Source: JAIBCM01 sp041395165
GTDB lineage: Bacteria; Verrucomicrobiota; Verrucomicrobiia; JADLBR01; JAIBCM01
DNA length: 54,333 bases
Reading direction: 5' to 3'
Assembly: GCA_041395165.1 (NCBI GenBank)
Contig: JAWLBA010000009.1
Coordinates: forward strand, 1-54,333
Shown: positions 38,698 through 47,634 of the stretch, in pieces
Position numbering within the stretch: position 1 is the stretch's first letter
Layout: the number at the start of each line of letters is the position of its first letter
Translations under genes and position numbers: made by a program
Notes under the pieces: model-generated
Told to the model about the DNA's origin: nothing
The model's input: the letters and a program-made list of their open reading frames with translations, nothing else
Databases searched by the model: none

Positions 38698-39771
38698 ATG
38701 GAATGGACCGTTATTATCGTTTTGCTGATTATTAATGCTGCTCTGGGTGGCCAGCAACTGTTAAACAATCTCGCTAGAACCCAAGCTGATAAAACGACTT
38801 CTTCAACAGAAAAAAACACTCACAACTCGGATGTCCCTACTAGCGGTTTAACAGAATTTGCCACCGCAGTAGTTCTAACCTGGTGGCGAGAACTATTTAA
38901 ATTATCTTGGTCAGTAGTTGCCGTAGTATTAGAAGCAATCAAAGGAAGAGCATTAAAAGAGTTTTGGCCAGGTTGGGCTTCAGTGCTTACCGTTTCTATT
39001 TGTTCTTTTACTGGAATTATTGAAAATATTGGTTTCTTTTCTATCTCTCGTTATTCCCCTCACCTCTGGGTTCCTTTTATCTCGGTTTACATTGTTTTAT
39101 TACCTGTAGCGACTGGCTTAATGTTTGGTTCTACCGTTCGTAAGGAACACTGGTTTGGCACACTGTTTGTTTTGACGGGCTTAGTTATCTCATCGCTTAA
39201 ATTAGATAGCTTGCCTCAACTCAGTCATGTAGTTTTGAGCAGCGGTGGTGTTTCTCATGCCAAAGCGATGTTAACTCGTTCTCTGGATTGGCAAGCAGTG
39301 GTCTGGTTAATCATTATTAACCTTTGTCTTTGCTCGCAACAAATTCTTAACAATAAATCCGTACAATTAGCCAAACACAAAGTAAGCTCCAACGCGTTTG
39401 TTTTATGGCGTGAAGTTTTTAAATTTGGTTATGCCACATTAGCTATTGCTGTGATCGCTCTGATCGAATGGAAAAGCTTCACCGGTTATTTCACTCCGCA
39501 AAAAGCGGTTATTTTTGCGATAGGCGCGGGTCTGACAGGTTATATTTACAGCTGGGGCTTCTTTGCTCTATCCAAATATCCCGTTCACGTGTGGGTGCCC
39601 TATACTAATTTATATGTCGTCGTGCTTCCCTTTCTCAGTTACTTCCTGATTCCTGGTGTGGAAGTTAAAATCGGCCAAATTATTGGCACTTGTTGCGTCG
39701 GTCTAGGCTTAGTAGTTGGCTTATCCGATTACAGTCGCCATAAAATTGAAAAAATTACGGATAAACAGTAA
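38698..39771 (+). CDS. Membrane protein with two similar five-helix halves (EamA/DMT-type)
   Basis: The 357-residue protein has ten predicted membrane segments in two parallel halves. Half one has IINAALGGQQLLNN, WWRELFKLSW, GFFSISRYSPHLWVPFISVY and the closing FGTLFVLTGLVISSL. Half two repeats these as IINLCLCSQQILNN, LWREVFKFGY, GFFALSKYPVHVWVPYTNLY and IGTCCVGLGLVVGL. Two EamA repeats are the normal drug/metabolite-transporter layout, but here the halves are far more alike than usual, with shared motifs QQxLNN, WRExFK and FFxxSxYxxHxWVPxxxxY. A loop of about 25 residues (DKTTSSTEKNTHNSDV) interrupts half one only. It is probably an exporter or small-molecule transporter; the substrate is unknown. 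A promoter candidate lies upstream, and no clear ribosome site is visible. Confidence 0.6.
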   Translation: MEWTVIIVLLIINAALGGQQLLNNLARTQADKTTSSTEKNTHNSDVPTSGLTEFATAVVLTWWRELFKLSWSVVAVVLEAIKGRALKEFWPGWASVLTVSICSFTGIIENIGFFSISRYSPHLWVPFISVYIVLLPVATGLMFGSTVRKEHWFGTLFVLTGLVISSLKLDSLPQLSHVVLSSGGVSHAKAMLTRSLDWQAVVWLIIINLCLCSQQILNNKSVQLAKHKVSSNAFVLWREVFKFGYATLAIAVIALIEWKSFTGYFTPQKAVIFAIGAGLTGYIYSWGFFALSKYPVHVWVPYTNLYVVVLPFLSYFLIPGVEVKIGQIIGTCCVGLGLVVGLSDYSRHKIEKITDKQ

Positions 39772-39789
39772 ATCTTTAATTAGCCAATC

Positions 39790-40379
39790 ATGCAACAAAA
39801 AGCTCTACCCGCTTTATCGCGTCTTTCGTTAAAGCAGCTTTCTCCCCTGTTAGAAACTTATCTTGAAGTGCAACATCTTAAGCAACTTTACCGTCAAGGT
39901 TGGCTGCAAAATGGACTGCAAAAAGAACTGTGCGAAAGTGTGGCAGAGCATTCGTTTGCTGCTACCGTGCTTGCTTTGTTTTTAGCTGATAATTATTTTC
40001 CTCAACTTGACCTTAAAAAAGTTTTAACCATGGTTTTACTACACGATTTTGGTGAAATTTATGCTGGTGATCTAACCCCGGTCAATAATCTTCAAGCCGA
40101 AGAAAAATATCGACGAGAACAACAATCCATCCATCAAGTACTCGCCAAACTACCTCAAGGTCAAAAATATATTGCGCTTTGGGAAGAATTCGAAAAGGCG
40201 AATCACCCGAAGCGCGATTTATTAAACAAATTGATAAATTAGAAATGGGTCTTCAAGCACACCTCTACGAAACCCTTTCTCAAGAACATCGCACTCTTTT
40301 TAGCCAAGCTGCCGATGAAGCCGTCAAAGATGCTGAATTAAAAGCAATTTTTGAAGAAATGAAAAAGGCAACGCTGTAA
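39790..40379 (+). CDS. HD-domain phosphohydrolase, YfbR/HDDC2-like (one apparent frameshift)
   Basis: HD hydrolases of this type act on nucleotides, often as 5'-deoxynucleotidases. The metal-binding residues are visible: the first His in ESVAEHSFAATVLALFLAD, the paired HD in LLHDFGEIYAGD, and the final Asp in KQIDKLEMGLQAHLYE. The last is in another frame; one A added to A4 at 40193-40196 turns EEFEKAN into EEFEKGESPEARFIKQIDKLEM and gives about 197 residues. All the HD ligands then lie in one chain of normal length. The gene starts 18 bases after the transporter stop. The substrate is an inference from family. Confidence 0.8.
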
Positions 40380-40403
40380 AAGCTATTTAAAATTTTTCAT
40401 ATA

Positions 40404-41705
40404 TCAACGGCCTACCCCTTGATACTGATAGCCAAAGCCTTGAAGCTCTTTCGCATCTAAAAGATTTCGTCCATCAAAAACCAGAGGTGAAATCATTTTG
40501 TCTTTCAACTGTTTCCAAGGCAGGTTGCGAAACTCTTTCCATTCTGTAGCTACAGTAATCGCCTCTGCTTTATCAAAAACTTCTTCACCTTTAGCACAAA
40601 AGGTAATGCTATTAATTTCTTTTTTTAGCTCTTCCTTTGCTTTTTCCAAACCTTGCGGATCATAAACCCGCAACTTGGCACCTTCAGCCACTAAACGGCG
40701 GCATAATGCAATCGCAACGCTGCTACGAACATCATCGGTGTCACCTTTAAAAGCCAATCCCAATACACCAATCGTTTTGTCCTTCAAAACCCAGAGTGCA
40801 TCCTTAATTTTTTTAATAAACCGTTCCAATTGCGCTTCATTAATGCGCTCTACTTCTTTCAATAGCGCAAAAGGCACACCCAACTGTTCTGAGATAGCAA
40901 TAAAGGCTTTAATGTCTTTCGGGAAACAACTTCCGCCATAACCCAAACCTGCATTCAAAAAAGCTCGACCAATACGTTTATCCGCACCCATGCCATCTGC
41001 TACTTCATCGACATTTGCACCCGAAGCCTCACAAATGGCTGACACGGCATTAATATAAGAAATTTTGAGCGCTAAAAATGAGTTGGCGGCATGTTTGATC
41101 AACTCGGCACTGTTAATATCCGTAATATAGACCGGTGCATGAAACGGTTCATAAATTTTTTCCATAACTGCAACAGGACGATCATTTTTTACTCCAATCA
41201 CAATGCGATCCGGTTTCATCAGGTCTGACACAGCGCAACCTTCGCGCAAAAATTCTGGATTACTCACCACATCAAATTCTACTTTTGCTTTGCAATAGCG
41301 TGAAATAGTCTCAGCTACTTTTTCACCGGTTTTAACGGGAACCGTGCTTTTATCCACAATAACACGATAATCGTTTAACACTCCCGCAATTTCGCGAGCG
41401 ACTTGCTCAATGTAAGTCAAATCCACATTTCCATCGCTCTGCGGTGGAGTTGGCACCGCAATAAAAACCACTTCCGAATTGTCCACACCTTCTTTAATCG
41501 AATCGGTAAATTGCAAGCGTCCATTGGCTACATTGCGTTTGATTAACTCTTCCAAACCTGGCTCGTAAATGGGAATTTTACCCGCTCGCAACTGCTTCAC
41601 TTTTTCTTGATTATTATCCACACAAATCACTTGGTGCCCCACTTCAGCAAAACAAGTGCCGGTGACTAATCCTACATATCCTGATCCAATAATACTTAAC
41701 TTCAT
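40404..41705 (-). CDS. ugd: UDP-glucose 6-dehydrogenase
   Basis: Ugd oxidises UDP-glucose to UDP-glucuronate for polysaccharide synthesis. The 433-residue protein has the NAD motif IGSGYVGLVTGTCFAEVG at the N-terminus, VAVPTPPQ, KSTVPVKTGEK, NPEFLREGCA and the catalytic-cysteine segment LGYGGSCFPKDIKAF (Cys near 259). The C-terminal UDP-binding domain has VLGLAFKGDTDDVRSS. No other sugar-polymer genes sit beside it. It converges on the HD gene and lies 33 bases after lptD on the same strand, so it may share lptD's transcript. Another nucleotide-sugar dehydrogenase is possible but less likely. Confidence 0.95.
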   Translation of the reverse strand: MKLSIIGSGYVGLVTGTCFAEVGHQVICVDNNQEKVKQLRAGKIPIYEPGLEELIKRNVANGRLQFTDSIKEGVDNSEVVFIAVPTPPQSDGNVDLTYIEQVAREIAGVLNDYRVIVDKSTVPVKTGEKVAETISRYCKAKVEFDVVSNPEFLREGCAVSDLMKPDRIVIGVKNDRPVAVMEKIYEPFHAPVYITDINSAELIKHAANSFLALKISYINAVSAICEASGANVDEVADGMGADKRIGRAFLNAGLGYGGSCFPKDIKAFIAISEQLGVPFALLKEVERINEAQLERFIKKIKDALWVLKDKTIGVLGLAFKGDTDDVRSSVAIALCRRLVAEGAKLRVYDPQGLEKAKEELKKEINSITFCAKGEEVFDKAEAITVATEWKEFRNLPWKQLKDKMISPLVFDGRNLLDAKELQGFGYQYQGVGR

Positions 41706-41738
41706 AGTTTTATCATTCCCTTAATTTTTGAGAAAAAT

Positions 41739-44054
41739 CTAATTACCACCCGATGCGTCTTCGTCCACCTCATAGCCCAAAGGAATTGAGGCTTCCGGGA
41801 AATTTTTCATCGTGAAGGTTAAATAAAACGCATACTCATCCGCATTTTCACGATTATTCCGAATCTGACTCACGAAAGCCATCCGCCACGAAGTGAAATC
41901 ACGATAAATACTATATTCCTGCAACTCTAAAGTGGAGTCTTCTACTTCGAAAACGTGGCGTGTCTCAAAAGCCCAACTTTCGTTGATGCGCCAAAATAAA
42001 TTCAAATAAAATTGGTTGCTATTGGGAAAGGGATCAAATCCATTGATGTAGCGTGAACCAAAACGAAATTGAAACGGCCTAGCAATTTGCCAAGTAATGC
42101 GAGAATTATATTCATTGAATCCATCACCATAAAGATCGGTTGAAGCAAATCCTTCAAACGTTAACCACGGCACGGGTCTAAATTTGATATCATTATATAA
42201 ATTAGAAGTTTCGTTGTCGTGGTAGTAACGGCTTTCATGATCGATATCAATATAGGTATTCCATTCCAATAAATTCCAATTCCGCCCATCACGATGCGTT
42301 TGCCAGCGTTGACGCGTTCCCACACGTGTGATGAGTTGGTTATCAATGGAGTCAATGGAATTGTATTGTGGAAAATCTAAGGGTTGTAATCGTGTCGAAA
42401 AAGGCAATCGCCCATCCGATTGCATAATGCGATCAATATTTGCCGAGGGATTAGGGATGTAAGAAAAATTAATGAAAGGCTCAATCACATGGCGCAAACG
42501 ATCAATGCCCCACTCCGGCTTTTGCCAATTCCACGTGCGAGAAAGTTTAAAAGAAGATTCCAAACCCAAATCAAACGTCGAACGAAACACGCCACCACCA
42601 CTTCCATTCCCCGTTGAACCCGGAACTCGAAACGAATCATCCTCTTCGCCCAACGAGTCCGTATAATAAGTTCCCCGCCAACCTGCTCGCGGTGTCACGT
42701 TCAACCAACCAAAATATTGTCCCGGATAAGAAATCTCATGAAACGTATCGAAACGTGTTGTATTAAAATCATCCGGAAAATCAGCGTCTTCATTGCTATA
42801 TTTGCGATTAAAACGCACAAAAGAGCTTTGCCCATGATATTCCAAAGGAAGTTTCGGCGTAATGCGTTGTCGTTTCATTTCAAAAATAATTTCCGGCTCG
42901 CGTTCCGTTGTTTCAAAAAAATCGTTTAATTGCTGCCGAGCCAATGCTGTTAAGGTGAAATTAGGATCATATTTTACCACCTCGAGAAAATTGTCGGGTT
43001 GGCGCTCTTTACGAAATTCATTTTCAAAAAAATCGCGTTCAAAATTGCGATCACTCATTTTATTAATCACCAAATTCGCATAAATATCCTTATCTTTGGT
43101 AAAATAAGCTCGCTGTTGAACTTGCAATCGATAGCGACTCGAATCTGTATCCGCTCGGCTGCCCGATTTATTCGGCTTTTGATCATAAGCATAATAGAAT
43201 CGAATCTTGCCCTGACCATATTCTCCCCTATCCGAATTGCCCTCGCGACGACCATAAATCCATTTTAAATCCGTGCCACCAGCAAAACCGCGTTCACTTC
43301 GCATATCAAAATGAAATTTAATATCCAACCCATCAGTGATTTCCCATCCATAACTGGTTAATAGAAAAGCACCCCATTCCGACGAATAGCCCGGCGTTAC
43401 TTGAACGGCCACCTTCGAATCACTCGGTGTGTAAGCCAAATAGGGAAACCAAAAAATCGGAACCGATCCGGCATAAACCGTTGCATTACGCATCACATAA
43501 CGCCCTGTCTTGGGTTCATACTCAATCACCTTAGGTTTAATTTTAAACCCTGGCATGGATAAATTTTCCGTTGAAAATAAATTTCCCTGAGCACGATAAC
43601 TCATTTGATCTAAACTACCCTCAGTTTTAACCGAAGACGCCTCTCCCACGAGCGGATAATCCACAAACCGAAAGTTCTCTGCTTCCAACTGCTCCGTTTT
43701 TAAATTATAGCGAACCCGATCCCCCTTCCAAATGGTGCCATCTTTTTTATAAATCCGAACATTGCCTTCCGCCGTCACCCACGACTCTTTGGTGTCATAA
43801 GTCATTTTATCGGCATAAACAGAAGTCTCTCCATAAATCAATTCCACATTTTCGCGAGCGATAGCAAAACCATCCTGAAGTTCATTTTCGCCTTGAGCCG
43901 TAATTTGAATAGGAACTTTTTCTTCCTTCTTTTCTTCTTTTTTAGCTTCTTCCTTTTTATTAGTCTGGGCTATTACCACAGAAAAAAAACAACTGATTGC
44001 CACGATTGCAATCGATTTTATGCCTAAAAAAAACTGACTCGGTTTCGCTTTCAA
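41739..44054 (-). CDS. lptD: LPS-assembly outer-membrane protein LptD
   Basis: LptD is the outer-membrane barrel that inserts lipopolysaccharide. The 771-residue product has a signal peptide (IAIVAISCFFSVVIAQ) followed by a Lys/Glu-rich stretch. An OstA-like N-terminal domain spans about 45-180 (GENELQDGFAIARENVELIY, DTKESWVTAEGNVRIYKKDG). The remainder is rich in alternating aromatic/charged beta-strand sequence, for example GRYVMRNATVYAGSVPIFW, FGWLNVTPRAGWRGTYYTD and a C-terminal MAFVSQIRNNRENADEYAFY. Assignment as LptD, not LptA, follows from the large barrel. lptE elsewhere in the window is its partner. The strand-rich region lets the length but not the exact barrel be judged. Confidence 0.9.
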   Translation of the reverse strand: MKAKPSQFFLGIKSIAIVAISCFFSVVIAQTNKKEEAKKEEKKEEKVPIQITAQGENELQDGFAIARENVELIYGETSVYADKMTYDTKESWVTAEGNVRIYKKDGTIWKGDRVRYNLKTEQLEAENFRFVDYPLVGEASSVKTEGSLDQMSYRAQGNLFSTENLSMPGFKIKPKVIEYEPKTGRYVMRNATVYAGSVPIFWFPYLAYTPSDSKVAVQVTPGYSSEWGAFLLTSYGWEITDGLDIKFHFDMRSERGFAGGTDLKWIYGRREGNSDRGEYGQGKIRFYYAYDQKPNKSGSRADTDSSRYRLQVQQRAYFTKDKDIYANLVINKMSDRNFERDFFENEFRKERQPDNFLEVVKYDPNFTLTALARQQLNDFFETTEREPEIIFEMKRQRITPKLPLEYHGQSSFVRFNRKYSNEDADFPDDFNTTRFDTFHEISYPGQYFGWLNVTPRAGWRGTYYTDSLGEEDDSFRVPGSTGNGSGGGVFRSTFDLGLESSFKLSRTWNWQKPEWGIDRLRHVIEPFINFSYIPNPSANIDRIMQSDGRLPFSTRLQPLDFPQYNSIDSIDNQLITRVGTRQRWQTHRDGRNWNLLEWNTYIDIDHESRYYHDNETSNLYNDIKFRPVPWLTFEGFASTDLYGDGFNEYNSRITWQIARPFQFRFGSRYINGFDPFPNSNQFYLNLFWRINESWAFETRHVFEVEDSTLELQEYSIYRDFTSWRMAFVSQIRNNRENADEYAFYLTFTMKNFPEASIPLGYEVDEDASGGN

Positions 44055-44179
44055 AACGTTTTGAGGAAATAGCTAACCTGTACCACTTTGCCAAGGCTTA
44101 TTTCTTGTCTTAACCCGATTTTTTTTCGTCTTTCCACTTGCCAATGGCCACAACATCTCTTCTATGTATATTAATTTTT

Positions 44180-45130
44180 ATGATCGTCACCACAAAACAA
44201 CTCTACCAAATCGCCTACGGAAAATTTGCCATAGGCGCCTACAACATTAACAACGCCGAACAAGCAGTCGGCCTTTTTCGCGGTTGCTCGGCGTCCAAGG
44301 CTCCCTTTATCATTCAACTTTCCAAAGGCGCTCGCAAATATACCGACAAACGCATCATCGAAGCCATTATCCGCGCTGCAGAACAAATGTTTCCCGAAGT
44401 CATTTTCGCCGTTCATCTCGATCACGGTGATGAAGAAACTTGTTATGATTGTATTGATTCAGGTTTTTATAGTTCTGTGATGATCGACGCCTCACACGAA
44501 TCTTTTGAAGAAAATGTGGCCATTACAAAACGCGTAGTGGAACGCGCTCATCAAAAAGGAATTTCAGTCGAAGCTGAGTTGGGCATGTTAGGCGGTGTCG
44601 AAGAAGACATTAAAGTAGATGAAGGCAATGCTTGCTTAACCAATCCGGATGAAGCCGAAAAATTTGTGAAAGAAACCAACTGCGATTCTTTAGCTTGTGC
44701 CATTGGCACCAGCCACGGCGCTTACAAATTCAAAGGCCAACAATCCCTGCGTTTTGATGTCATCAAAGAAATTCAAAAGAAACTACCCAATTTTCCTCTC
44801 GTTATGCACGGTTCCAGCAGCGTGCCACCGGAAGAAGTAAAACGTATCAATGCTGCCGGGGGAACACTCGACCCCAGCGCACGTGGCGTAGACGAAAATG
44901 AATACTTACCCGCAGCAAAAATGGGCGTAACCAAAGTCAATATCGACACAGATGGTCGTTTGGTCTGGACCCGCGTCCATCGTGAGTATTTCCGTGACAA
45001 ACCTGGCGAATACGATTTTCGCCCTCCTGGCAAAATTTTTATGGACGAATACGCCAAATTCATTGCCCATAAAAATGAAAAATTGGGTTCAGCCGGTAAA
45101 CTCGAAGAAGTTCGCAAGGCTTTAAAGTAG
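44180..45130 (+). CDS. fba: Class II fructose-bisphosphate aldolase
   Basis: The zinc-dependent aldolase splits fructose-1,6-bisphosphate in glycolysis. The 316-residue protein starts with the family opening MIVTTKQLYQIAYGKFAIG; an in-frame start 14 codons upstream would add an unusual hydrophobic tail, so ATG 44180 is preferred, though no good ribosome site is visible. Motifs are HLDHGDEETCYDCIDSGF (zinc His), EAELGMLGGVEEDI, GTSHGAYKFKG (zinc His), MHGSSSVP and VNIDTDGRLVWT. The C-terminal region DFRPPGKIFMDEY is typical of the subgroup. It lies just before the CbiX-like gene. Confidence 0.95.
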   Translation: MIVTTKQLYQIAYGKFAIGAYNINNAEQAVGLFRGCSASKAPFIIQLSKGARKYTDKRIIEAIIRAAEQMFPEVIFAVHLDHGDEETCYDCIDSGFYSSVMIDASHESFEENVAITKRVVERAHQKGISVEAELGMLGGVEEDIKVDEGNACLTNPDEAEKFVKETNCDSLACAIGTSHGAYKFKGQQSLRFDVIKEIQKKLPNFPLVMHGSSSVPPEEVKRINAAGGTLDPSARGVDENEYLPAAKMGVTKVNIDTDGRLVWTRVHREYFRDKPGEYDFRPPGKIFMDEYAKFIAHKNEKLGSAGKLEEVRKALK

Positions 45131-45144
45131 ATTCCTGCAAAGCA

Positions 45145-45963
45145 TTGAAATTCAATAATCCTTTTTGGAAGCAAACCACCCTCGTTTTAGTGGGTCACGG
45201 GTCAACGATTAACCTCGACTCTTCCCTGCCCACTTTTCAACACGCAAAAGCGATCAAAAAACGCAATCTTTTTGCCAACGTGCTCCCCGCTCTTTGGAAA
45301 GAACATCCTTCATTTCAAGAAACTCTCAGTCAAATTAAAACAAAAGAAATTTATTTAGTGCCTAATTTTATTGCAGAAGGTTATTTCACTCAAACTATTA
45401 TTCCTGAAGAATTCAATCGCTTGAATGCCGAACACCATTTTCAACTCCATTTTTGTCGCCCCGTAGGAACCCACGCTTCCATGACTCAAGCCCTACTCCA
45501 TCGCGCGCAGAAGGTTATTTCTCCACCACCGCCTTTGGAAACTTGTTTGTTACTAGTGGGCCACGGCACCGAACGTCATGAAAACTCTGGTGCTACGCTT
45601 TATGATCAAGTGCACCGTTTAAAACAAAAAAAAATCTATGCCGAAGTGCAAGGCGCTTTTATGGAGCAAGCACCCCACATTAAAGATTGGCCACAACTCA
45701 CCACACAACCTAATGTCATCGTTGTTCCTTTTTTTATTTCAAATGGACTGCATTCCTACGAAGACATCCCTATATTGTTAGGTCTTGCAAAAAAAGTAGA
45801 CTCCTCACTTTCACCCGAATTACTTTTCGAACAAAACCCTTATCACGTTCACGAACGAAGACTTTGGTACACCCCTGCGATCGGCACGGAACCTGATATC
45901 GCGGATGTTATATTAGATTTAATTTGTGAATACGATGCAACACATGCACGTCATAAAAATTAA
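45145..45963 (+). CDS. CbiX/SirB-like chelatase with two domains (TTG start)
   Basis: CbiX-type proteins insert Co2+ or Fe2+ into sirohydrochlorin. This 272-residue protein has both half-domains: LVLVGHGSTINLDSS in the first, with candidate ligand His18, and CLLLVGHGTERHENSGATLY in the second, each with the conserved VGHGS/T. The start is TTG 45145: the frame is open back to a stop near 45100 and there is no ATG or GTG in between, and the next ATG would remove the first HGS motif. The gene lies 14 bases after fba. No other cobalamin or siroheme gene is in the window, so the true substrate is unknown. The call is by family resemblance. Confidence 0.7.
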   Translation: MKFNNPFWKQTTLVLVGHGSTINLDSSLPTFQHAKAIKKRNLFANVLPALWKEHPSFQETLSQIKTKEIYLVPNFIAEGYFTQTIIPEEFNRLNAEHHFQLHFCRPVGTHASMTQALLHRAQKVISPPPPLETCLLLVGHGTERHENSGATLYDQVHRLKQKKIYAEVQGAFMEQAPHIKDWPQLTTQPNVIVVPFFISNGLHSYEDIPILLGLAKKVDSSLSPELLFEQNPYHVHERRLWYTPAIGTEPDIADVILDLICEYDATHARHKN

Positions 45964-46016
45964 ATAAAACAATTGGCTTAAGGAAAGTTTTCTCTACATT
46001 GCAAAAATATTTTTTT

Positions 46017-46862
46017 ATGAAATTTTATCTCAGTTTACTCGTTTTAGTTTTCACGTTTCATTCCCAAGCCATTACCGTAATGTCTTGGAATCTGGAATGG
46101 TTTCCTGGCCGTAATCCCCACCCCAGCCCACTTACCGCTCGCATTCAGATGAGTAGCGCACAAAAAACCTTGAAACAACTTAACCCGGACGTGTTGATTG
46201 GTCTTGAACTTCGCGATTGGAAAGTGTTCAACCAACTTATTTCCGTTATTCCTGATATGCGCGTCCAGGTTGTTTCCGCGTTTCGTTTCGATGACAGTGG
46301 CGACATCCAAAAGCAACAAATTGGCATCGCTTCTCGACTGCCTGCTAATTCCGCTTGGTTTGAACCATGGAAAGTGACCGCCGAAAAAACGCCGCGCGGT
46401 TTCTCTTTTGCAGCCTTGGAAGATCCGAAAAGCAAAAAATTACTCATGATTTATGGGTTACACCTCAAAAGCAATCGTGGCAGCAGCGATCCTGCCGGTG
46501 AAAAAGCGAACGTTGCCATGCGTCATGAAGCCGTTCGCCAACTTTTAGAGCACATCACAAAAATGGAAAGCGTTTACCAATCCAAAAACATCAAAGGCTG
46601 GGTTGTAGCCGGCGATTTTAATACCAATGACGATAACCAATTTAAAGGCGATCAAACCATTGCTAAAATAAAGGCAGCAGGCTTTTGGGATTCCTGGAAC
46701 AACACCCCTCCGGCAAAACGTCAAACCTGGCGAGGAGGCGGACCTTTCAGTGGCACAACCTTTGATTATATTTTAACCAAAAAACTTGGATTCCCTCACG
46801 CCACCATCGCTGATGCCCCTTCGATTACCAGCGATCACCTTCCCGTGCTCATCACTTTTTAA
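46017..46862 (+). CDS. Secreted endonuclease/exonuclease/phosphatase (EEP) family protein
   Basis: The 281-residue product has a signal peptide (MKFYLSLLVLVFTFHSQA) and an EEP domain (DNase I fold): MSWNLEWFPG near the start (metal Asn), LIGLELRDWKVF, LMIYGLHLKSN, VVAGDFNTNDDNQF (GDFN) and the final TSDHLPVLITF (catalytic SDHxPV). All the expected catalytic residues are present, so it is probably an active metal-dependent phosphodiesterase or nuclease acting outside the cytoplasm. An upstream TTG extends the frame by six codons, but ATG 46017 opens the signal peptide. Substrate and role are unknown. Confidence 0.8.
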   Translation: MKFYLSLLVLVFTFHSQAITVMSWNLEWFPGRNPHPSPLTARIQMSSAQKTLKQLNPDVLIGLELRDWKVFNQLISVIPDMRVQVVSAFRFDDSGDIQKQQIGIASRLPANSAWFEPWKVTAEKTPRGFSFAALEDPKSKKLLMIYGLHLKSNRGSSDPAGEKANVAMRHEAVRQLLEHITKMESVYQSKNIKGWVVAGDFNTNDDNQFKGDQTIAKIKAAGFWDSWNNTPPAKRQTWRGGGPFSGTTFDYILTKKLGFPHATIADAPSITSDHLPVLITF

Positions 46863-46872
46863 GTGTACCCTT

Positions 46873-47352
46873 TTAATCATTGGAAAACTTTTGTTTTGGA
46901 CAAAGCTCTAACCATGCCACGACCAAAACAACAAGAAACACCACTAAATTAAGTCCCATCGCAATCCCATGCCATTTCCCAAAAGCTTTTTTCACTTCAG
47001 GATCGGGATTTGCACCCGCTTCGATCAATTGACTTCCTAAACTTCTCACTTCAGGCGTGATTTTCAATTGAATCACAGCCAGTAATGCCATCATAACCAT
47101 CAAGATCGCAGCTTTAAAAAACAAACTTTTGTCGACATAAAGAAAAGCGCGCCCTAACAAAAATAAAGTGGCTAACCCCAAGCAACTATAACCCAAATTC
47201 CAATATCTCGGAAAAAGCAATTCCTGCAAAACAGGCGCAATTCCTGGTACTGCGCGAAACAGCAAGGGACTCTGAATAAAAACAAACCAAACACTTGCGC
47301 CAAGCCAAAGCGTTAAACACAACACCTCAAAACTACGAATCCAACGTTGCAT
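46873..47352 (-). CDS. DUF4149-like four-helix membrane protein
   Basis: The 159-residue product has four hydrophobic helices: SFEVLCLTLWLGASVWFVFI, LGYSCLGLATLFLLGRAFLY, FFKAAILMVMMALLAVIQL and LNLVVFLVVLVVAWLEL. The region LKITPEVRSLGSQLIEAG and the FGKWHGIAMGLNL segment before the last helix fit DUF4149/TMEM205-like proteins, of unknown function. Assignment is by layout. It converges on the EEP gene, with only 10 bases between the stops, and is divergent from leuC with a 282-base gap. Confidence 0.6.
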   Translation of the reverse strand: MQRWIRSFEVLCLTLWLGASVWFVFIQSPLLFRAVPGIAPVLQELLFPRYWNLGYSCLGLATLFLLGRAFLYVDKSLFFKAAILMVMMALLAVIQLKITPEVRSLGSQLIEAGANPDPEVKKAFGKWHGIAMGLNLVVFLVVLVVAWLELCPKQKFSND

Positions 47353-47585
47353 TTTTCAATTCTGAACCAGACATGCTTTCTTGAAAAGAGGTTTCAACAA
47401 AAAATAATGAAAAGCATTAGAGGTTATGACTTCAAAGAACATTATTAGTCTTCCATCAACCTCATAAGTACCTTTATTCATCCTCACCTCTCCCAACCCG
47501 AAACTATGGCGGAATCCATACCTAAACTTAAAGGATTAGGAATTTAATTTTGATCACCTCTAAGTCCTCACAAATCATAAAACCT

Positions 47586-47614
47586 TTGCACAAACTTAGG
47601 TTTTCCTCTATTTT
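47586..47614 (+). promoter_or_regulatory. Candidate leuC promoter
   Basis: TTGCAC and TATTTT lie 17 bases apart, ending 20 bases before the leuC ATG. The rest of the 282-base gap (47353-47634) holds no gene I can support. A short frame near 47426 (13 codons) has one leucine only, so it is not a leucine attenuator leader. Confidence 0.3.
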
Positions 47615-47634
47615 GCATATAGAGAAATAGATTT

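Noticed and set aside
47400..47630. Leucine attenuator or T-box upstream of leuC
   Set aside because: The only short frame has a single leucine codon, no terminator/antiterminator pair is visible, and no T-box sequence is present.
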